A stretch of DNA of 56,033 nt from positions 1 through 56,033 of the forward strand of contig UQCC01000012.1 of assembly GCA_900539325.1 (NCBI GenBank), in the 5' to 3' direction. The translations under genes were made by a program, and so were the position numbers. Below, piece after piece: positions 1 to 9,838 of the stretch. The notes beneath the pieces were generated by a model. That model did no database searches. It worked only from the letters and a program-made list of their open reading frames with translations, and was not told the origin of the DNA. Source of the stretch: an uncultured Eubacterium sp. (GTDB lineage: Bacteria; Bacillota; Clostridia; Oscillospirales; Acutalibacteraceae). The first letter of the stretch is position 1; each line of letters begins with the position of its first letter.

Positions 1-616
1 GGTTTTTTACTTTTATTCTTTAAATTTTAAATCTCTTTATCTTTCAAAATCTACACAAATTTTAAAATTCAAAAAAAGCAAAACCCGCGCAGAATTAAAA
101 TAAAAAAAGCAAAACTCACACAAAAAAACCGCGTGCCGTGTAGGCGCGCAAAAAAGTGGTGCGCGGGGCATAAAAACGCGTGGCTGAGAATGTGGCGCAG
201 ACGAGCGCATTTTGCGGGGCAAATGGCATAAAAATAGGCGCACGAATGGCGCGAACAAAACAAAAAAAACGCGTGGCTGAGAGTATGGCACAAGTGGGCA
301 AAAAAAGTGCGTGGCGGGCGGGCGGATGTAGCGTGTGGCGTGCTTGGCTTGTGGGTGTGGTGAATTGAGCGTGGGCGCGCAAAAAGCGTGGCAGGTTTAG
401 CGCGTGGGAGCGGACGGACGCAAAAAAAGCAAATAAAATATTAAATCAAGTGCGTAAAAAACGCAAATTTAAAATTTAAAATTTAAAATAAACACAAAAT
501 TTTAAAATAAAAATATTGATTTTAAAAGAAAATTTTAAAAAACCCGTACAGAATTTAAAATAAAAAAAGCAAATTTTAAAAAATAAAACCGCGCATAAAA
601 AAACTACAAAAAAATA
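1..616. repeat. Low-complexity, strand-asymmetric region with degenerate repeats; no gene
   Basis: No credible gene is seen here. The plus strand is dominated by A-runs (AAAATTTTAAAA-like tracts at the two ends) around a G-rich core at about 120-420 with recurring words such as GCGTGGC and GCGCAAAAA. CGCGTGGCTGAGA occurs at 177 and again at 270, a 93-base offset, with similar sequence after it. A second imperfect repeat, an ACCCG..CAGAATT.AAAATAAAAAAAGC unit, occurs near 83 and 542. Short open frames on the minus strand (for example about 37-382) only reflect the repeat and have no ribosome site or recognisable domain. This may be a decayed repeat tract or a poorly assembled contig end. Confidence 0.6.
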
Positions 617-1155
617 ATGAAAATTTTAAAAATCAGCACAGAGGCAATCAAAATGCAAAAAATAAGCAAAATCCAAAAAAAGAAAAAACAGTTATTATAA
701 TTGTTGTTTTAGCGGTAATTCTTGCGATTGTTATTGCGGTTCTTGCTTCGGTCCTTATAAGTAATTCAAAGAAAAAAAATAATGTTGAGGATACACCAGT
801 AAGCATTGCCTCAACAACAAAAGAGCAGTCAACCACAATGCCTACAACAGTTGCCCCTACAACTACCGAAACCACAACTCAATCTACAACAGAAACCACC
901 ACACAGGCAGTTGTTGAATATACCGTCAGCGTAAGTTGTTCACAGGGCGGTGAGGTTGAAGGCGACGGTTCATATGCAGAAGGTGAAAAATGCACTGTTA
1001 TTGCAAGAGCCGATGATGAGTATGAGTTTGACGGTTGGTATAAAAACGGCAAGAGAGTGTCATCAAATGAGGTTTATACATTCGCTGTAAACGGTAATAC
1101 AAGCCTCGAAGCTGTGTTTACTGATATTACAGATGTTTCGGAGGATTATGAATAA
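617..1155 (+). CDS. Membrane-anchored protein with divergent InlB B-repeat; start region frameshifted
   Basis: The open frame running into the stop at 1153-1155 encodes a basic, Asn-rich N-terminus, one transmembrane helix (about 691-762), a Thr-rich linker (about 830-905) and a roughly 70-residue domain resembling the divergent InlB B-repeat (PF18998), with GEKCTVIARADDEYEFDGWY as its core. It is probably a single-pass surface protein. The frame is open from 580 but has no ATG, GTG or TTG before the helix; the first in-frame ATG (838) falls inside the Thr linker. An ATG at 617 is one base out of frame. One extra A in the A4 tract at 620-623 would give a natural MKNFKNQHRG start. No clear ribosome site precedes 617. 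Function unknown; overlaps the next gene by 1 base. Confidence 0.6.
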
Positions 1156-1613
1156 TGTCAAAGGGCGACATTGCAAAGAGTTATTTTGAGCAGGGATATA
1201 ATTGTTCACAGGCTGTTGCACTTGCTTTTGCCGATGAAATAGGTATGGACAGTAATATGATTGCACGCCTCACCGGTGGCTTTGGCGGCGGAATGGGCAG
1301 AATGAGAGAAGTTTGCGGTACAGTCAGCGGAACTGCGTTTGTTTTGTCTGCTCTTTACGGCTATTCAGACCCAACCGATGCCGATGCAAAGGCACAGCTT
1401 TATGCCGATGTTCAAAAGGTGGCAGGTGAGTTTAAGGAGGAAAACGGCTCGGTTGTCTGCCGTGAACTCTTGGGCTTGACTAAAAGCGGGTTTGACAATC
1501 CTCAACCCGAAAAAAGAACGGATAAGTATTACAAAAAGCGTCCGTGCGGCGAACTTGTAAAGATGTCTGCCGATATACTTGAAAAGTTTATTGCCGATAA
1601 TTCACAAAAATAA
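1155..1613 (+). CDS. C_GCAxxG_C_C family protein (putative redox protein)
   Basis: A 152-residue protein of the C_GCAxxG_C_C family (PF09719), common in anaerobic Firmicutes and thought, without firm proof, to be redox-active. Family cysteines are visible at about residues 17 (GYNCSQA), 54 (REVCGTVSG, the variant of the GCAxxG core), 102 and 131. A glycine-rich stretch LTGGFGGGMGRM precedes the core. The ATG overlaps the upstream stop by one base (TAATG), so it is probably translationally coupled to the InlB-repeat gene. The exact substrate or partner cannot be read from the sequence. Confidence 0.85.
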   Translation: MSKGDIAKSYFEQGYNCSQAVALAFADEIGMDSNMIARLTGGFGGGMGRMREVCGTVSGTAFVLSALYGYSDPTDADAKAQLYADVQKVAGEFKEENGSVVCRELLGLTKSGFDNPQPEKRTDKYYKKRPCGELVKMSADILEKFIADNSQK

Positions 1614-1636
1614 TTAGTGATTTTGTAAAAAAACAC

Positions 1637-1665
1637 TTGCTTTTTATTGTGCAATGTGTTATAGT
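1637..1665 (+). promoter_or_regulatory. Sigma-A type promoter for tRNA-Arg
   Basis: TTGCTT (1637-1642) and TATAGT (1660-1665) are separated by 17 bases and lie about 30 bases upstream of the tRNA. Confidence 0.6.
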
Positions 1666-1695
1666 AATTTGCGCAAGTGAAAAACACTTGCATAT

Positions 1696-1772
1696 GCGCC
1701 GGTAGCTCAGCTGGATAGAGTGACTGGCTACGAACCAGTAGGTCGGGGGTTCGAGTCCCTTCCGGCGTACCA
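1696..1772 (+). tRNA. tRNA-Arg (anticodon ACG)
   Basis: A full cloverleaf folds: acceptor GCGCCGG against CCGGCGT, D arm GCTC..GAGT, anticodon stem ACTGG/CCAGT around loop CTACGAA with anticodon ACG, T arm with TTCGAGT, discriminator A and an encoded CCA end. The A34 is expected to be converted to inosine, so it would read CGU, CGC and CGA. The first acceptor pair is a G-U wobble. Confidence 0.95.
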
Positions 1773-1816
1773 AAATAGCGAAGTAGATAAACATCTGCTT
1801 CGCTATTTTTATTTTT
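1773..1816 (+). terminator. Rho-independent terminator of tRNA-Arg
   Basis: Stem AATAGCGAAG / CTTCGCTATT with a short extension, followed by a T-rich tract; it starts directly after the CCA end. Confidence 0.85.
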
Positions 1817-1820
1817 TTTC

Positions 1821-2459
1821 TTATTTATTTTTAGATGCGTAATCTTTCATTTCGGGGATTGCTCCGCCCGATACAGCCCAAAAATACAGGCTTGCCACGC
1901 TGCAATAAGGGCTTAATCTGCGGCGGTATTTTTCAAACAGTTTGCGGTCGATTTTTCTGTGATGGTACACCATTCGCATACCTCGTTGTATTGCCAAATC
2001 ATCAAAACTTAAAATATTCGGTCTTTGCATACAAAACAGCAAAATCATTTCCGCCGTCCAAACGCCGATGCCTTTGAGTGATGACAGTTCTTTGATTGCT
2101 TCTTCATCGCTCATATTTTCAACTGCATTTATATCAAAACTGCCGTCATTTATTTTGCTTGCAAAGTCGGTGATGTATTCGGCTTTTCTGTATGATATTC
2201 CAAACGATTGCAATTTGTCTGCTCCGGCATCGAGTATTATAGACGCATTTACCGTGCCTAATGCGTCTTTCATTCTTTGCCAAACGGTTTCCTGTGCTTT
2301 TGTTGAAATTTGCTGACCGACGATATGATGAACAACCGATGAAAAAAGGTCGCTGTCAACCTTACGCTCTATCATGCCGATTTTGTCTATAACTTCCGCA
2401 AGGCGTTTGTCCTTGGATTTAAGATATTCAATTTCTTTTTTCCCGTATTCAAAATACAT
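1821..2459 (-). CDS. DNA-3-methyladenine glycosylase II-type (AlkA-like, HhH-GPD)
   Basis: A 212-residue helix-hairpin-helix base-excision glycosylase that would remove alkylated purines from DNA. The HhH element LKGIGVWTAE lies at about residues 128-137. It is followed by the SFDDLAIQRG segment (about 151-160), which carries the catalytic Asp of the AlkA/HhH-GPD family. The start chosen gives a protein beginning MYFEYGK, because GAGGT sits 8 bases before its ATG; an upstream in-frame ATG lacks such a site. It lacks the N-terminal TBP-like domain of E. coli AlkA, as in many Firmicute versions. It is convergent with the tRNA gene and stands alone. Confidence 0.85.
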   Translation of the reverse strand: MYFEYGKKEIEYLKSKDKRLAEVIDKIGMIERKVDSDLFSSVVHHIVGQQISTKAQETVWQRMKDALGTVNASIILDAGADKLQSFGISYRKAEYITDFASKINDGSFDINAVENMSDEEAIKELSSLKGIGVWTAEMILLFCMQRPNILSFDDLAIQRGMRMVYHHRKIDRKLFEKYRRRLSPYCSVASLYFWAVSGGAIPEMKDYASKNK

Positions 2460-2530
2460 TTGTAATACCTCAATTTTGATATTCAAATTAATTTTAACAT
2501 AATAAGACAAAATTGAAAAGATAATTCTAC

Positions 2531-2559
2531 TTGATAAACGGTAAAAGTTTTAATATAAT
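2531..2559 (+). promoter_or_regulatory. Promoter of the three-component sensor operon
   Basis: TTGATA (2531-2536) and TATAAT (2554-2559) with 17-base spacing, about 55 bases upstream of the response-regulator start. Confidence 0.7.
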
Positions 2560-2613
2560 AAATTTGAATAGTTATACATAAATATTTGTTTATAATGAGA
2601 GGATAAATGAATT

Positions 2614-4197
2614 ATGTACAGTGTTCTTGTTGTTGATGATGAAATCCGCCAAAGAGAGGCAATTATAAAAAGCATAAATTGGGAACAGGCAGGCTTCAGC
2701 GTTGCGGGTGATGCCGAAAACGGAATTGAGGCACTTGAACTTCTTGAAAAGCTTGAGCCCGATTTGATTTTAACCGATATAAAAATGCCGCTTATGACAG
2801 GTCTTGAGCTTGCACGCAAGGCAAGAGAAATACGCCCTGCCACAAAGCTCGTTATTTTGAGCGGATATGATGATTTTGAATATGCTCAGGAAGCGTTTAA
2901 ATACAATGTTATCCGTTATCTTTTAAAGCCTATTTCCGCAAGTGAACTTACTGAGGAACTTGAAAAAATCAAGGTTGAAATGGACGCCGAGTTTGAACGG
3001 CTTAAATCCGGCTTTTCAAACGAAGAAATTGAATTAAGACTTAAAAAAACAGAATTTCTTTTGCCTTTGCTTCTCGGCACCGGTGAGGATATTTACACCG
3101 AAGAAGAACTCAACAACAGTGCAAAACAGCTTGGACTTATTGTAGGTGACAATGATTGCTACAGCATCGTTGTTTCAAAATTTAAAACCTTTACGGGTGA
3201 AAATCGCACCGAGGCTCACCATATTGATTTTGTAAACAGCATTGTCGGCAAATATGCTTTGTGCGAAAGTTTTTTGGTTAACGGCAGAATAGTCACTCTT
3301 GTTACAAGTGAGCCGGAGGCAATGTCAACAAAACTTCGCCTGCCTGTTATTGAACTTGTGCAAAGTGCAAAAAAGCTTTTTAATCAAAAATGCACAATAG
3401 GTATCAGTCAAACTGTTGACAGTCCGGCACTTTTATCGCTTGCATGCACGCAGGCAATTACGGCAAGGCGGTACACCTCCGACGGTGCCGGTGATATCAG
3501 ATTTATTAATGACCAAGAACGAAAAAGCAGCTTTGAACTTGAAAATGTGGAAAAATCGGTGTATAAGCTTGAACAGCTTTTAAAGGTCGGCAATAAAAAC
3601 GAAATCAGTGCTTTTCTTGAAGATATGCTGTCCGAAAAAAGCAGGGACAGCTTGGATTATTTGATTGTTCAAATACTTGCAACGGCACACAGGTGCGTGA
3701 GCGTTTTGTCGGACAGTGACGCTTTGTCGGAACTTTTTACATCAAACAACTTCTTTACATCCCGTTTGTCATTTGATTTTAACGGGCAGTACAAAAAAGA
3801 ATTAATTTCGCTTTGCCTTGACGCAAGGGATATTATTTCGCGTTCTCAAAGGCACGAGAGTGAGGCAATTTGCGACAGAGCACTTCAAATCATTAATGAC
3901 GAATATATGAATGAGGATTTGTCACTTACCGACGCAAGCGAAAAATTGGGCGTAAGTCCAAACTATTTGAGTGCACTTATCAAGAAAACAAAATCTCAAA
4001 ATTTTGTTGCACTTGTAACGGAGCGAAGAATGAAAGCGGCAAGCGATTTGCTTTTGTGCACTTCTATGAAAATATTTGAAGTTTCGCAAAAATGCGGTTA
4101 CAGTGATCAACATTATTTCAGCTACTGCTTCAAAAAATATTTTGGTATGTCACCTAATAAGTACAGAGAAGAACATTTAGGAGGAGGCAATGTTTAA
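2614..4197 (+). CDS. YesN-type response regulator with AraC-family output
   Basis: A 527-residue cytoplasmic transcription regulator. The N-terminal receiver (about 1-120) has the acidic pair VVDDE, phospho-acceptor Asp55 in LTDIKMP and the conserved Lys in LLKPIS. The centre is a long linker typical of YesN proteins. The C-terminal ~100 residues are an AraC/XylS double helix-turn-helix ending in YFSYCFKKYFGMSPNKYR. It overlaps the kinase gene by 8 bases, so the two are co-translated partners. With the adjacent binding protein it forms a three-component system like the XylFII-LytS-YesN type, and the likely target is the mgl operon at 7102 (inference). Confidence 0.92.
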   Translation: MYSVLVVDDEIRQREAIIKSINWEQAGFSVAGDAENGIEALELLEKLEPDLILTDIKMPLMTGLELARKAREIRPATKLVILSGYDDFEYAQEAFKYNVIRYLLKPISASELTEELEKIKVEMDAEFERLKSGFSNEEIELRLKKTEFLLPLLLGTGEDIYTEEELNNSAKQLGLIVGDNDCYSIVVSKFKTFTGENRTEAHHIDFVNSIVGKYALCESFLVNGRIVTLVTSEPEAMSTKLRLPVIELVQSAKKLFNQKCTIGISQTVDSPALLSLACTQAITARRYTSDGAGDIRFINDQERKSSFELENVEKSVYKLEQLLKVGNKNEISAFLEDMLSEKSRDSLDYLIVQILATAHRCVSVLSDSDALSELFTSNNFFTSRLSFDFNGQYKKELISLCLDARDIISRSQRHESEAICDRALQIINDEYMNEDLSLTDASEKLGVSPNYLSALIKKTKSQNFVALVTERRMKAASDLLLCTSMKIFEVSQKCGYSDQHYFSYCFKKYFGMSPNKYREEHLGGGNV

Positions 4198-5917
4198 ACA
4201 CAGCAAAACAAAACTTTCGGTATTGATTATTGCGATTGTTATTTTCGGGGTTATTTTTTCAACTCTTGCTTCAACATTGTTTTTCAGCGTGTCTTATAAA
4301 AATTCAATGTTCAGTTCTGCGTATGTTACAAGCAAGCAGTCGGTGGCACAGGCTGATGAAACGGTGTCAAACTATATTTTTTCAATAAAAAGCAAACTTG
4401 ACAATCTTTGTATTGAAACCGATAAATGCAACGATGCCGCATCACTTCAAAAGGTAATATCAACTGCAGCAAGGCTTGAAGATGATATATATTGCGTGAG
4501 CGTTTACGATATGCAGGGCAATGTGCTCTCTAACGGGAATAATACAGATGAAAACATAAAAGACGGCTTGACGGATTTGTCGTTTGACAAGTCGGTTTAT
4601 TTAAACCTTAAGGACGGCTATGCAATCAGTCAACCGCATGTAAACACGCTTTATCAAAACAAATATCCGTGGGTTGTTACCATTGCAAAAAAAGAGTATT
4701 CAAATCTTTTTTCACAGCAGGTGTTTGTTGCGATTGATTTTAAGTTTTCGTCAATCGCAAAATATATAGACAAGGTGAGTATCGGTCAAAGGGGATATTG
4801 TTATATAGTCAACTCAAAAGGTCAAATTATATATCACCCTCAACAGCAAATGCTCTTTTCGGGACTCAAAGAGGAAAATACCTTTGAAATATCAGAGCTT
4901 TCGGACGGAATACACAGAAAAAAGGATAATATTTATAATATTTCGTCGCTCGATTCCTGTAATTGGAAAATAGTCGGCGTCAGCTTTAACGATGAAATTA
5001 CACAGGCTGTCAAAAGTCAGGTTATTGTAGGATTGATATTTGCGCTTCTTTTCAGTGCTTTTATGTCTGCGGTTATTTATTTCCTCCTTTCAAGAACCGT
5101 AACCCGTCCTGTAAGACGGCTTGTTGCCTCTATGCAAAAGTTTGAAAAGCAGGCGGAAACTTTTGAATATAAAGCCGATATGAGCAATGTTGCCGAATTT
5201 CAAACTCTGTCAACATCATTTGAACATATGGTGCTTATGATTCAGTCACTTGTGGAAAAAGTGCACAATGAGGAAATTGTGCTCAGAAAAACCGAACTCA
5301 AGGCTTTGCAGGCACAAATCAATCCGCACTTCCTTTATAATACTCTTGATTCAATTCAATGGATGTGCGAGCAGGACAACAGCAAAGATGCAGTTAAAAT
5401 GGTGGGTGCACTTGCAAAACTTTTCAGAATAAGCATCAGCCACGGCAACGAGTTTATTGCAATTAGCGATGAACTCAAACATGCCGAAAGCTATCTTATC
5501 ATTCAAAGTTACAGATACAAAAATCAGTTTACTTATTCCTTTGATGTTGACAAAAGTGTTTTGGACTGTATGTGCAACAAAATTACCATTCAGCCGTTTA
5601 TTGAAAATGCTATTTATCACGGACTTGACCGAATGGTTGATGAGGGCGAAATTAAGATTATCGTTGAACGCCGAGGCAAGGACATTGCAATTATCGTCAA
5701 GGATAACGGACTCGGTATGACCGAGGAGCAATGCAAGGCGGTTCTTCAAAAAGGCAGGAGCGATTCAAAGGGTATCGGAGTTAAAAATGTTGATGACCGT
5801 TTGAAAATATATTTTGGCGAGGAATACGGAATTACGATAGACAGTGAACTTGATGTAGGCACAACCGTAACAATCAAAATACCTAAAATAGAGAAAGGAC
5901 ACGAAAATGAATATTAA
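4190..5917 (+). CDS. YesM-like sensor histidine kinase
   Basis: A 575-residue membrane kinase. TM1 (about 9-33) is followed by a large extracellular sensor of dCache type (about 35-270), TM2 (about 277-300), a HAMP linker and a His_kinase (PF06580) region with the phospho-acceptor in INPHFLYN (His380). The HATPase domain has PFIENAIYHG and DNGLGM. It should phosphorylate the overlapping YesN-type regulator. Because it has its own extracellular domain, it may read sugar directly, or through the lipoprotein encoded next, which overlaps by 11 bases. Confidence 0.92.
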   Translation: MFKHSKTKLSVLIIAIVIFGVIFSTLASTLFFSVSYKNSMFSSAYVTSKQSVAQADETVSNYIFSIKSKLDNLCIETDKCNDAASLQKVISTAARLEDDIYCVSVYDMQGNVLSNGNNTDENIKDGLTDLSFDKSVYLNLKDGYAISQPHVNTLYQNKYPWVVTIAKKEYSNLFSQQVFVAIDFKFSSIAKYIDKVSIGQRGYCYIVNSKGQIIYHPQQQMLFSGLKEENTFEISELSDGIHRKKDNIYNISSLDSCNWKIVGVSFNDEITQAVKSQVIVGLIFALLFSAFMSAVIYFLLSRTVTRPVRRLVASMQKFEKQAETFEYKADMSNVAEFQTLSTSFEHMVLMIQSLVEKVHNEEIVLRKTELKALQAQINPHFLYNTLDSIQWMCEQDNSKDAVKMVGALAKLFRISISHGNEFIAISDELKHAESYLIIQSYRYKNQFTYSFDVDKSVLDCMCNKITIQPFIENAIYHGLDRMVDEGEIKIIVERRGKDIAIIVKDNGLGMTEEQCKAVLQKGRSDSKGIGVKNVDDRLKIYFGEEYGITIDSELDVGTTVTIKIPKIEKGHENEY

Positions 5918-6893
5918 AAAAACACTTGTTGCTTTTGCCGTTGTACTTTCTCTTGTTTTCTGCTTTGCAGGCTGTACGGGCAGTAATCTGTCGTCAAAAA
6001 GTAAAACCGTTGCCGTGATAACAAAGGGCAGCGATTCCGATTTTTGGAATGATGTGAAAAACGGCGCTTTTTCTGCCGCAACCGAATACAATATAGATAT
6101 TACATTTGAGGGACCCGACAGCGAAGAAGATTACGAGAGCCAAAACGAAATGATTGAAAACGCTGTTTCAAAAAATGTGGGTGCAATAGTTCTTTCAGCC
6201 ATTGATTACGAAAAAAATGCTCCGGCGGTTCAAAAGGCGATTGACAAAGGTATAAAAGTAATTACGGTTGACAGTGATGTTGATGCAAACGGCAAGGAAC
6301 TGTTTATCGGTACGGATAATGTTTCGGCAGGCAAAAAGGCGGCTGAGCAGGCGATTGAACTTTGCAAAAATGAAAAGTCTGTTAATATAGGCATAGTCAA
6401 TTACGGCGAAAATACCGAAAACGGCAAACAGCGTTTAAAAGGCTTTACCGATTATATAGACAAGGTAAAAAATGCAAAGGTTGTTGCCTCGGTCAATGTT
6501 GAATCAAATGCCGAAAGTGCAACATTGGGTGCAAAGCAACTTATTGAAGAAAATAAGGGCATTAATGTGCTTATAGGGTTTAACGAATGGTCAACCCTCG
6601 GTGTAGGCTATGCCATAAAGGAATTGAATTTGAAAAATGAGGTTTTCGGCATAGGATTTGACAGCAATGTAAATTGCGTAGGTATGCTTGAAACCGGAGA
6701 AATTGATACGCTGATTGTTCAAAATCCGTTTTCCATGGGCTATCTTTCGGTATCAAAAGCCGCCGAATTTCTATTAGACAATGTCAAAACCGACGGAGAA
6801 ATCGAAACGGATACCTATGTTGTAAATCGTAAAAATATGTTTTCTCCCGATATTCAAAAAATCCTTTTCAGCTTTAATAATGAAAATAATTAA
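5907..6893 (+). CDS. Sugar-binding lipoprotein of the three-component sensor
   Basis: A 328-residue periplasmic-binding-protein type I fold (Peripla_BP_4) lipoprotein with signal peptide and lipobox FAGC (Cys at about residue 23). AAAGGA lies 7 bases before the ATG, inside the end of the kinase gene. It has no transporter genes of its own in the same transcript and is followed by a terminator, so it most likely presents sugar to the kinase rather than feeding an ABC transporter. The model is the XylFII-type sensor protein. The ligand is unknown; galactose or glucose fits the adjacent mgl operon. Confidence 0.85.
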   Translation: MNIKKTLVAFAVVLSLVFCFAGCTGSNLSSKSKTVAVITKGSDSDFWNDVKNGAFSAATEYNIDITFEGPDSEEDYESQNEMIENAVSKNVGAIVLSAIDYEKNAPAVQKAIDKGIKVITVDSDVDANGKELFIGTDNVSAGKKAAEQAIELCKNEKSVNIGIVNYGENTENGKQRLKGFTDYIDKVKNAKVVASVNVESNAESATLGAKQLIEENKGINVLIGFNEWSTLGVGYAIKELNLKNEVFGIGFDSNVNCVGMLETGEIDTLIVQNPFSMGYLSVSKAAEFLLDNVKTDGEIETDTYVVNRKNMFSPDIQKILFSFNNENN

Positions 6894-6905
6894 ATAAATC
6901 AGTAT

Positions 6906-6952
6906 AAAGCCTGTATGCGTTTCTAACAATGTATACGGGCTTTATTTTTTTG
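6906..6952 (+). terminator. Terminator after sensor operon
   Basis: Imperfect stem AAAGCCTGTAT / ATACGGGCTTT followed by a T-tract. It separates sensor genes from the mgl operon. Confidence 0.75.
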
Positions 6953-7025
6953 GTAATGTTTACAATATAAACATAATAAATTGAAAAAATGATAAATTTT
7001 TATACAGTTTGAATAAAATTTTGTA

Positions 7026-7054
7026 TTCAGTTTTCCTTGCCCCACAGATATAAT
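7026..7054 (+). promoter_or_regulatory. Putative promoter of mgl operon
   Basis: A consensus TATAAT at 7049-7054 lies about 50 bases upstream of mglB. The -35 position holds only TTCAGT (7026-7031), a poor match. That suits a promoter needing an activator such as the AraC-type regulator upstream (inference). Confidence 0.5.
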
Positions 7055-7101
7055 GAAGATGCTAAATGACTTAACAATAAATTTTTAAGGAGGTAGTCTT
7101 T

Positions 7102-8211
7102 ATGAAAAAGATGAAAAAATTGTTGGCATTATTATTAGCGGTTGTTATGGTTGTAGGTTTTGCCGCATGCTCATCAAACAAGAGCGACGGTGGTACCGAA
7201 ACCAAAAAGGCATCAAACAAGGGTGAAATTTCCGTATTTTACTACACGTTCAGTGATGCGTATATTTCAACGGTACGCTCATCAATGGATAAAATTTTAA
7301 AAGACGGCGGTTACACATACAACGATTATGATGCAAACGGCAACCAAACAACACAAACCGAGCAGGTTCAAACAGCACTTGCAAAAGGTTCGTCATTGCT
7401 TATTGTTAATGTAGTTGACACCGGTTCAAACGATGCGGCTCAAAACATTATCAATCTTGCAAAGGCACAAAATGTTCCTGTAATTTTCTTTAATCGTTCG
7501 GTTGACCAATCGGTTATCGAAAGCTACGACAAATGCGTATTCGTAGGTACAGACTACGAGCAGGCAGGTCATATGCAGGGTCAGATGATTGGCGAATATC
7601 TTGTAAATAATTATGACAAACTTGACCTTAACGGTGACGGCAAAATCAGTTATGTAATGTTTAAGGGTCAAGAGGGCAACATGGAAGCTATCGCCCGCAC
7701 AAAGTACGGTGTTGAGGATGCTGATGCTGTTCTTGAAAAGGCAGGCAAGCCGGCACTCGAATTTTACGATTCGGCAAACAAGAACAAGTACCTTGTTGAC
7801 CAGGACGGTTTGTGGTCATCCGCAGCCGCTACAAACTATATGAGCACAGCACTTGCTCAGTATACAGAATCAAACAAAAATATGATTGAACTTGTTATCG
7901 CAAACAATGACGAAATGGCTTTGGGTGCAGTATCCGCACTTCAAACAGCAGGCTATAACAAAGAAGGCAAAACAGTTATTCCTGTATTCGGCGTTGACGC
8001 AACAGACGCAGCTAAATCGGCTATCAAGTCAGGTTCAATGGTAGGTACAATCAAGCAGGACGCTCAGGGTATGGCTTCGGCAATTACAACGATTATGTCA
8101 AATTACCTCAATGAGAAAACAGCACTTGAAGGTATCGACACAGCAAATGTTGTAGGCACATGGAGAGTTAACATTCCTTACTCGGCTTACACAGCAGATT
8201 CGGCAGAGTAA
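7102..8211 (+). CDS. mglB: Galactose/glucose ABC transporter substrate-binding lipoprotein
   Basis: A 369-residue binding protein for galactose/glucose uptake, tethered outside the membrane through a lipobox (GFAAC, Cys at about 23). The mid-protein loop DLNGDGKISYVMFKGQ matches the calcium-binding EF-hand-like loop that is diagnostic of MglB. Sugar-contact regions such as NNDEMALGAV and VFGVDATDAA are also present. A strong AAGGAGGT precedes the ATG. First gene of mglB-mglA-mglC; an intercistronic hairpin separates it from mglA and probably keeps the binding protein in excess. Confidence 0.93.
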   Translation: MKKMKKLLALLLAVVMVVGFAACSSNKSDGGTETKKASNKGEISVFYYTFSDAYISTVRSSMDKILKDGGYTYNDYDANGNQTTQTEQVQTALAKGSSLLIVNVVDTGSNDAAQNIINLAKAQNVPVIFFNRSVDQSVIESYDKCVFVGTDYEQAGHMQGQMIGEYLVNNYDKLDLNGDGKISYVMFKGQEGNMEAIARTKYGVEDADAVLEKAGKPALEFYDSANKNKYLVDQDGLWSSAAATNYMSTALAQYTESNKNMIELVIANNDEMALGAVSALQTAGYNKEGKTVIPVFGVDATDAAKSAIKSGSMVGTIKQDAQGMASAITTIMSNYLNEKTALEGIDTANVVGTWRVNIPYSAYTADSAE

Positions 8212-8235
8212 TATAAAATTATTGCAAAGACAGTT

Positions 8236-8261
8236 ACGGTTGGGGCGTATGCCTCAACCGT
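8236..8261 (+). promoter_or_regulatory. Intercistronic hairpin between mglB and mglA
   Basis: Arms ACGGTTGGGGC and GCCTCAACCGT pair around a GTAT loop with one G-U. No T-tract follows, so it is more likely an RNA-stabilising or processing element than a full terminator. Confidence 0.6.
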
Positions 8262-8289
8262 CATATTCAGCAGATAGGAGAGAAGAGAT

Positions 8290-9825
<1,536 letters not shown>

Positions 9826-9838
9826 GGAGGATTTCATT

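Noticed and set aside
37..382. Several minus-strand open frames of 74-88 residues in the first 400 bases
   Set aside because: They come from the low-complexity repeats, have no ribosome site and show no domain.
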